Assembly (NCBI RefSeq): GCF_009017415.1
Contig: NC_092407.1
Span: forward strand, 930,001 to 994,000
Direction: 5' to 3'
From: Aspergillus flavus
Taxonomy: Eukaryota > Ascomycota > Eurotiomycetes > Eurotiales > Aspergillaceae
DNA: 64,000 nt
Shown here: one piece after another, positions 58,425 to 64,000 of the stretch
How positions within the stretch are numbered: the first letter of the stretch is position 1
Layout of the letters: every line of letters begins with the position of its first letter
The notes under the pieces: model-generated
The model's database searches: none
Told to the model about the DNA's origin: nothing
What the model saw: only the letters and a program-made list of their open reading frames with translations
Program-made: the position numbers and the translations under genes

Positions 58425-59068
58425 ATGTCTTCTGCGAAAGTTTACGTCGGGTCAGTTCTTGAATTCAGAAAAATTTTATGAAAAAATTAAGAAAAAAAAA
58501 AAAAAATCTTAATGAAACAATCACATATGGAATGTTGTCTTACTTATCAAATTCAAAATTAAAAGAAACCTTTCCTGGAACACCAATGATGAGTCTCTCC
58601 GTCAGACTTTCTCGGAGTTTGGCAACGTTTTGGACGCTGTAAGCTGACCTTCGCGATTCTATTGATTACCTCTTTTTGCTCTTTCGCTCTTTTGTGAAGT
58701 CCCCTGCCGCTAAGTCAAAATTATTAGATCGTCATGAAAGACCGCGAGACCGGCCGCAGCAGGGGATTTGGCTTCGTCACCTTTTCCGCTCAAACGGAAG
58801 CTGATGCTGCCATTGGAGGACTCAACGAGCAGGAGTAAGCCTTTCATCCACCCCTGGTCATGGTCATGGGTCGTCTAATCGGATTATGTGATCTAGGCTC
58901 GATGGTCGCCGTATTAGGGTCAACTTGGCCAACGCTAGACCCGCCGGCGGATCCCGTAACTACGGTGGTGGCAATGGCTACGGCGGTGGCTACGGTGGTG
59001 GCTACAGCCAGGGTGGCTACCAGGGTGGTGGCTACCAGGGTGGTAACTACGGCCAGGGCGACTACTAA
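58425..59068 (+). CDS. Glycine-rich RNA-binding protein (single RRM)
   Basis: Four short exons give 125 residues, with introns at 58451-58565, 58639-58727 and 58835-58896. The RRM spans residues 4-83: RNP2 KVYVGNLSW, RNP1 SRGFGFVTF, and the C-terminal strand RIRVNLA. The tail is GGY/GGN-rich ([18 protein letters not shown]...). This matches plant-type GRP and cold-inducible RRM proteins that act as RNA chaperones and in stress responses. Introns take up over 40% of the gene. The first intron contains a long A run near 58490-58505. Exon phases give a perfect frame, so the model is firm. Confidence 0.93.
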
Positions 59069-60780
59069 ACGCAGTCTCCTATATACGTCGAATACCTAGT
59101 TGGATGCAGTCACGACTTGATATGATTACTGTGGCGGATGACAATCACCGACCGAGCATAATTGTTGAAGGGAATGAATGATGGAAAGTTGTGTGTCTTG
59201 ACATGAATGGGCTCAGATATCCGAAGCCACATTATGGCTGATGCCGGAAACCGGCTATGACAATACCAATAACTAGTTTCACGTCGCGTATTATACCCAT
59301 GAATAATAGGAAATTCTTCATGTGTGCCCTTACGAGGGCACATCTCTAACTTGTCTACTCTCATGTCCCTGTTTAGGTATTAAGTGTCTCGAGGTTATTA
59401 CATCGTGTTAGTTCGACAATGCAACGGATTCCTTGTGCACCATCACAATGCTGATCATGCGTTAGGGGTCTAACCTACGGTGTGGTCTCCAAGTCGGTGC
59501 AATATCCCCATACTGTTATACGATCCCAACCGACAGTGCCCTCTTGATGCCGTTGATAAATGATAGCAGTCTGCACAGTCAACAGCAACAACCTTAATCA
59601 AAATCACCAGCCTGCAACCAAAAGCATATAAGCGGGCAGGGATAGCCTGTTGTTGTCACTTCGGTTGACTCCCGCGATAGAAATATAACCCATTGTCCAA
59701 AATACTTGCTTCTGATAGAACCAGATGACCCGCACTATGTCTCCAGAACGAACACACTCAGACTTCAAAACGAACAAAACCGAGAGTCACAATGGGTTGC
59801 AGTTCACATGTATCTTTTTCTTATCTTCCTTCTCCCCTTGACAATCGAAACGAATGACTTATACACCTGACCCTCACTTTTGGTTGCTCAAGGATACACT
59901 AAACCCATGTCCCGTCGGCTTTGCATAGTACGGGGATTGGTATATCCTGAACATGCTCGCACAACCATACTCCGGGTTGTTTCAAGTGACGATTAAAATC
60001 CATGGATTCCCGGGAACGGGTCCAGACGCCTCCATAAGAAGGGAGCCCGATAACAAGCCTGTCGCTGCGTGTCTCATGCGGAGAAAGAGGGCGTTAACAC
60101 ACGAAGGTGTGGGCCTATTGCCAAGGGTACATTCTTATTGTACATGCCTAACGAGTCGCCGTTTCGTGCAACCAAATAATGACACACATATTCCATCCTC
60201 TCTTTCTTTGTCTGGGACTATCAACGACCGGGTCAGTCACTTTGTTACACGATCGGTCCTGTAATCTCTTTGACTCCACGTGTATGGATCATTTGACTGT
60301 TGGAATATAAGTGTGGACGGTACCTATCCTAGCCATAAGACGCTAGAGATCCAATGATCTGCGGTGCTGAAACGCCGTATATGGATTAAACACGATGCTA
60401 ACCGCCTAGTCAACAGTCTCATTAGTATAGATTGTTATTCATGTTAATACGAAGGGTCATTGGCTCGATAACGATGCGAGATACTCGTGCCTTCAGCTAG
60501 TTTAAATATTTCAGCCAAACAGATCCCTTCGCTTGTGTCCTACCGCACCAACTGGACGCTCATAGGGCCTCATCAGCAGCCCGAAGTGAAGGGATGGCAG
60601 TATATGTCTTGTAGTACAGAATATGTTCTGCCTGCGGGGTTTATAGATAAAGCTCATAAAAGGTATATCAGTCGCTGTCTCCCCCAAACCTGAGATTGCC
60701 TCCTCAAGGCCCTCTGAAAGTCTGCGACTTCGAGGGAAATATTCACTTCTTACGTTCTTTTGCAAGGACCCTGTTTGGTC
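59069..60780. other. Intergenic, 1.7 kb, no supported gene
   Basis: Only isolated short ORFs with no family resemblance. Holds the promoter of the downstream chitinase. Confidence 0.55.
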
Positions 60781-62526
60781 ATGTCGCTCCTTCTACAATG
60801 TTTGATTACTTTTCTCGTACTCCAGGGAGTTCTAGAGGTTGCTGGCAACCCCATTAAACATAACATCCACGAGAAAGCCCTGCGTCGTCGACTTAGCTTT
60901 GGTCATTCTGTCGGGCGCAGTGTGGCTGAGTGTGGTGCAGACGCTGCTGTACCAGGTGCTACTTGCCCTGACAATGCCTGTTGTTCGTACGTCAAGCATT
61001 CTTCCTTGTCATGCATATGAGTAACTCCAGGACCACAGCAAATGGGGCTTTTGCGGCACGAGTAGTGAGTACTGTGGTACTGGATGCCAATCAAACTGTG
61101 CCCTACCAAAGGACACGTCAGGTCATCAACCGGATACTTCTCAGCAAGGCCAACCGCAAACCACCCAAGTCCCTGCTCCATCAAGTAAAGGACCATGCAG
61201 AATGTCAAGCTCCCCGCTAATTTCCCAGCCAACTACTCACCCGACACCCGTGCCCAGTACTCCATCAAGTACTCCCCCTATCGCTCAAATAACACCGGGC
61301 AACCCAGGAGACAGTACTGGTAAGGTTATCGCGGGTTACTGGCAGGGATGGAACATGGGCAAGCCCTGTGCTACCATGAAGCCGGAGGAAATCCCCGTGG
61401 AATCACTCACGCATCTCATCTTTTCATTTAGATTCCTCGCCCCGAATACCTATAAAGTACTACCCATGCCAGATACCGAAGAAGGCTTGTTCAGGCAGGT
61501 CACGAATGTCAAAAAGAAGAATTCGAATTTGAAGGTCCTTGTTGCTCTTGGGGTAAGATTCCCTTCAACTCCATGCTCCTTGCTGACCGTCCTTTAGGGA
61601 TGGACACATACTGACCCCGGGCCATACCGCGAGGTATTTACTACCATGGTATCCTCGTCCGCCAATCGAAAAATGTTCATCACAAATCTGCTTAGCTTTC
61701 TAACTCAATACGGCTTCGACGGTGTTGACATCGATTGGGAATACCCCGGAGCCGAAGAGAGAGGTGGCCGCCCAACCGACAAAGAGAATTTCACCAAGCT
61801 TCTGCAGGAGATACGGCAGGAATTCCAAACCAAATATGTACTAACTTTTGCGGCGCCCTTGGCTTCTTATTACTTGCGGAACTACGATCTCAAGCGGGCC
61901 TCGGAGATTGTGGACTGGATTAATGTCATGGCGTATGATATCCACGGCACATGGGAGAGCGACAAAAAGGCCGCCGGGCATACGAACTTGACCGATGTCA
62001 ACAAAGGGGTAGAGAACTATTTACAGGCTGGTGTAGCACCAAATAAACTTGTCTTGGGGACGGCTTTCTACGGTCGCAGCGTAAAATTGGCGAGTGGAGG
62101 ATGCACACAACCCGGCTGTCCTTTTATAGGACCGGGAGCTGAGGGACAATGCGTCAAGACTGCAGGCTATTTGTCTTACACGGGTATGTGACAATACCTC
62201 ACTCCCGCATCACATCTCTAACTTGTACTTTCTTGAACAGAGATACAGGATATCATATCTGGCGGTGCAAAACCGGTGTTTGACCAGGCTGGCTCGGTTC
62301 AGCATCTAACATGGGGCGGGGACAATTGGGTCTCGTGAGTTATTCCTTTCCTTTAAGGGGATTTCGATTAATGTCCTGGCTATGATACACTAGTTACGAC
62401 GATCCCCAGACCATCAAGATCAAAGTTGACTATGCTAGGAGAAAGGGATTGCGAGGGCTCATGGCCTGGGCCATAGATATGGACGACGAGCAAAGGAGTA
62501 TGACCAAAGCTTTGTCGGGTCACTAA
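60781..62526 (+). CDS. Secreted GH18 chitinase with chitin-binding (CBM18) domain
   Basis: Five exons (introns 60987-61038, 61553-61597, 62184-62240 and 62335-62393) give 510 residues. A signal peptide (MSLLLQCLITFLVLQGVLEVAG) leads to a CBM18 domain at about 50-85 (CCSKWGFCG...EYCGTGCQSNC). A Pro/Ser/Thr-rich linker follows, then GH18 from about 135 (VIAGYWQGWNMGK). The catalytic motif DGVDIDWE is complete, and MAYDIHGTW and MAWAIDMDDE complete the barrel. It degrades chitin outside the cell or in the wall; hevein-domain chitinases are common among fungi that attack other fungi or insects. The first acceptor at 61037 is chosen because only it keeps the cysteine pattern in frame. Confidence 0.92.
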
Positions 62527-62786
62527 AAATCACCCCCTTGTTTATCTATGAAGCCTGTCCGCTGGTTCCTTTTTATTCTTCTTCCTACTATTATCGCTGT
62601 GTCCGAATCTTGCATTACTAGATGTGGTATATCCAACATCTAGCCGGATTACATATTTCATGAGTTCATATGAAATCTATCTAACACTTGCCGTAGTGTT
62701 TGCTTCTCCGTCGTATCTAGAGTCATCGCTCTACAGTATGTGTATATCGGCCTCTATTTACACACTTCGATAACAGTAGCTACCTG
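62527..62786. other. Convergent 3' flanks
   Basis: Short AT-rich gap between chitinase and acyl-CoA synthetase stops. Confidence 0.4.
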
Positions 62787-64000
62787 TCATTTCGCCTGAA
62801 TTCCCGCCCAGTCAAATGGCCGCTCGCCGATGTCCGGTTCCTGAGTCGAAAGGTCATGCACCTGGACGCGATCGCTCTTTAGTTCTTCTTGATTGAAGAA
62901 GATATCTCGGATCCTTCGCTTAATGAATTTTCCAGACAGCGTCATTGGTAATTCCTGGTTCTTTCTGACCAGCCGCAGGACCGTGGGTAACTTGTATGCA
63001 TTCATCTGTCTCTCGACCGCCAACCACCTGCGCATTGCGGAGAGTTCCAGACTATTACCTTCGGGAGTATCATCATTTATAACCACAAGCGCAGCGACGA
63101 GCTGGCCGGCAGAGGTATCCTGGATGCCGAGTACGATGGCCTCTGATATAAATGGATGTTTAGCCAGCTCGCTTTCGACCTCCGGTGCGAGGATCTTCCA
63201 CCCGCAAAATCGAATGACTACAATAGTCAGTTCCGGGACGACTCTTAGTAGAGCGTTACTTACTGTCCTGAGACGACCGACCAAAGATATAAACCAACTC
63301 CCCTTCTAGCTTACCCATGTCCCCGGTTTTCCAATATCCCTCGGCATCAAAAATCCCGTTCATTACAGTTGGGTCCTCCGCTATATACCTTCAATGCATC
63401 ATGTCAGTCTTTTGAAGTATGTAAGGATCGAATCTCTCACCTTTTAAATCTCGCAGGGGATTTGATACATATTTCACCTGCTTCATTAAGCTTTAGATGC
63501 ACATGGCGACGGACCCGACCACAGCAGTCCTAGTTCTCAGTGTCAGCCAACAGACTGCAGAGTAATCGTCTAAGGCCTACCATAGGGAGATCCACGCCCG
63601 AGTCCCAGTCAGCAGCAACGACGAACGCCAACACCTCAGACATCCCATATGCTACCATCAAGGGCTTACCACCCCGCAGCTCCATCCACTCACTCCTCAA
63701 TTCCGGGGTCACCCTCGCACCTCCAGAGCAGATCAAGCGCATTCCCCTCAGACCTTGAAGAATACGGTCATACCTTCCCGGTGGGCCTTCCTTCCGAACC
63801 GCCTCCAACTTCTCTCCGACGGCTTGAAGCCCTGAAGGAACAAGAAACACAGCCGTTAGGCCGTCCTCTGGTCCGGCTTTCTTCTCCCACCGTTCCAACA
63901 GCCAATCCGGACTAAACACAGAGCTACAGAATTCAAGACACGCACCGGCCAGAATGGTGTGAAACAGGAACAGCCACCCAGCAGCCCAATGGACCGGAGA
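62787..64000 (-). CDS. AMP-dependent acyl-CoA synthetase/ligase, N-terminus beyond window
   Basis: The 3' part has four exons in view (introns 63530-63580, 63389-63440 and 63218-63263) and is open to the right edge. Adenylate-forming motifs appear in order: SGGARVTPELRSEW, AYGMSEV (the YGxTE position), AGEICIKSP, YWKTGDMG, and FCGWKILAPEVESELAKHP. The catalytic lysine motif near the end is TLSGKFIKRRIRD. The enzyme activates a carboxylic acid as its adenylate and then its CoA thioester. No peroxisomal SKL-type tail is seen (ends GIQAK). About half of the protein lies outside the window, so substrate class is open. Confidence 0.92.

Noticed and set aside
60987..61030. 44-base intron in the chitinase, which would imply a frameshift in the chitin-binding domain
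   Set aside because: An acceptor eight bases further (61037-61038) gives a 52-base intron and an intact CCSKWGFCG motif, so no lesion is needed.
1..64000. CRISPR arrays, IS elements, operons or prokaryotic ribosome-binding sites
   Set aside because: Spliceosomal introns and fungal gene families show the DNA is nuclear and eukaryotic; no regularly spaced repeats or transposase motifs were seen.

Overview
The window looks like nuclear DNA of a filamentous ascomycete, most likely an Aspergillus-like member of the Eurotiales. Genes are split by short introns (45-115 bp, GT...AG). They include fungal Zn2Cys6 regulators, a HET-domain protein, GH55, GH5 and GH18 cell-wall enzymes, and a cyanovirin-N homologue. 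There are no operons, ribosome-binding sites or CRISPR arrays, and I found no convincing tRNA or rRNA. The genus is inferred, not proven.

Layout. 0-2.5 kb: 3' part of a large unidentified protein, minus strand, with one apparent frameshift. 4.2-5.5 kb: branched-chain 2-oxoacid dehydrogenase E1-beta. 6.5-12 kb: a Zn2Cys6 regulator damaged at its zinc cluster, an NmrA-like reductase and a broken Bet v1/SRPBCC-like gene; each has a near-identical CGGAC triplet repeat upstream. 12.5-21.3 kb: HET protein, glutathione transferase, second Zn2Cys6 regulator, DoxX-like membrane protein, a lesion-bearing second copy of succinyl-CoA ligase beta and a two-exon CVNH lectin. 22-23.8 kb: arylsulfotransferase-like membrane protein. 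26.1-29.1 kb: an intronless 997-residue AAA+ ATPase that resembles a bacterial ATPase family. 29.1-34.9 kb: decayed DNA with a pyruvate-decarboxylase fragment, a regulator fragment and an aromatic-aminotransferase pseudogene. 35-51.7 kb: a putative catabolic or tailoring cluster with fumarylacetoacetase, CocE/X-Pro-type hydrolase, FAD monooxygenase, two phytanoyl-CoA-dioxygenase-like oxygenases, a Zn2Cys6 regulator and an MFS transporter. 52-64 kb: GH5 and GH55 glucanases, a glycine-rich RRM protein, a chitin-binding GH18 chitinase and the 3' part of an acyl-CoA synthetase.

How it fits together. The 35-51.7 kb genes plausibly act together: uptake, ring hydroxylation, Fe(II)/2-oxoglutarate oxygenation and hydrolytic cleavage. 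They sit beside one pathway regulator, and CGG/CCG inverted repeats occur in several of their promoters. To the left, what looks like an Ehrlich-type set (aminotransferase, decarboxylase, regulator) has been inactivated; one deletion explains two of the losses. At least five loci carry breaks, so much of the left half is an accessory region in decay.

The AAA+ ATPase is the best candidate for an undescribed system. Exon boundaries were worked out by hand from splice motifs and reading-frame continuity. For 14 of the 16 multi-exon genes with a complete model, the summed exon length was checked and is divisible by three. I could run no database search, so family names rest on recognised motifs.
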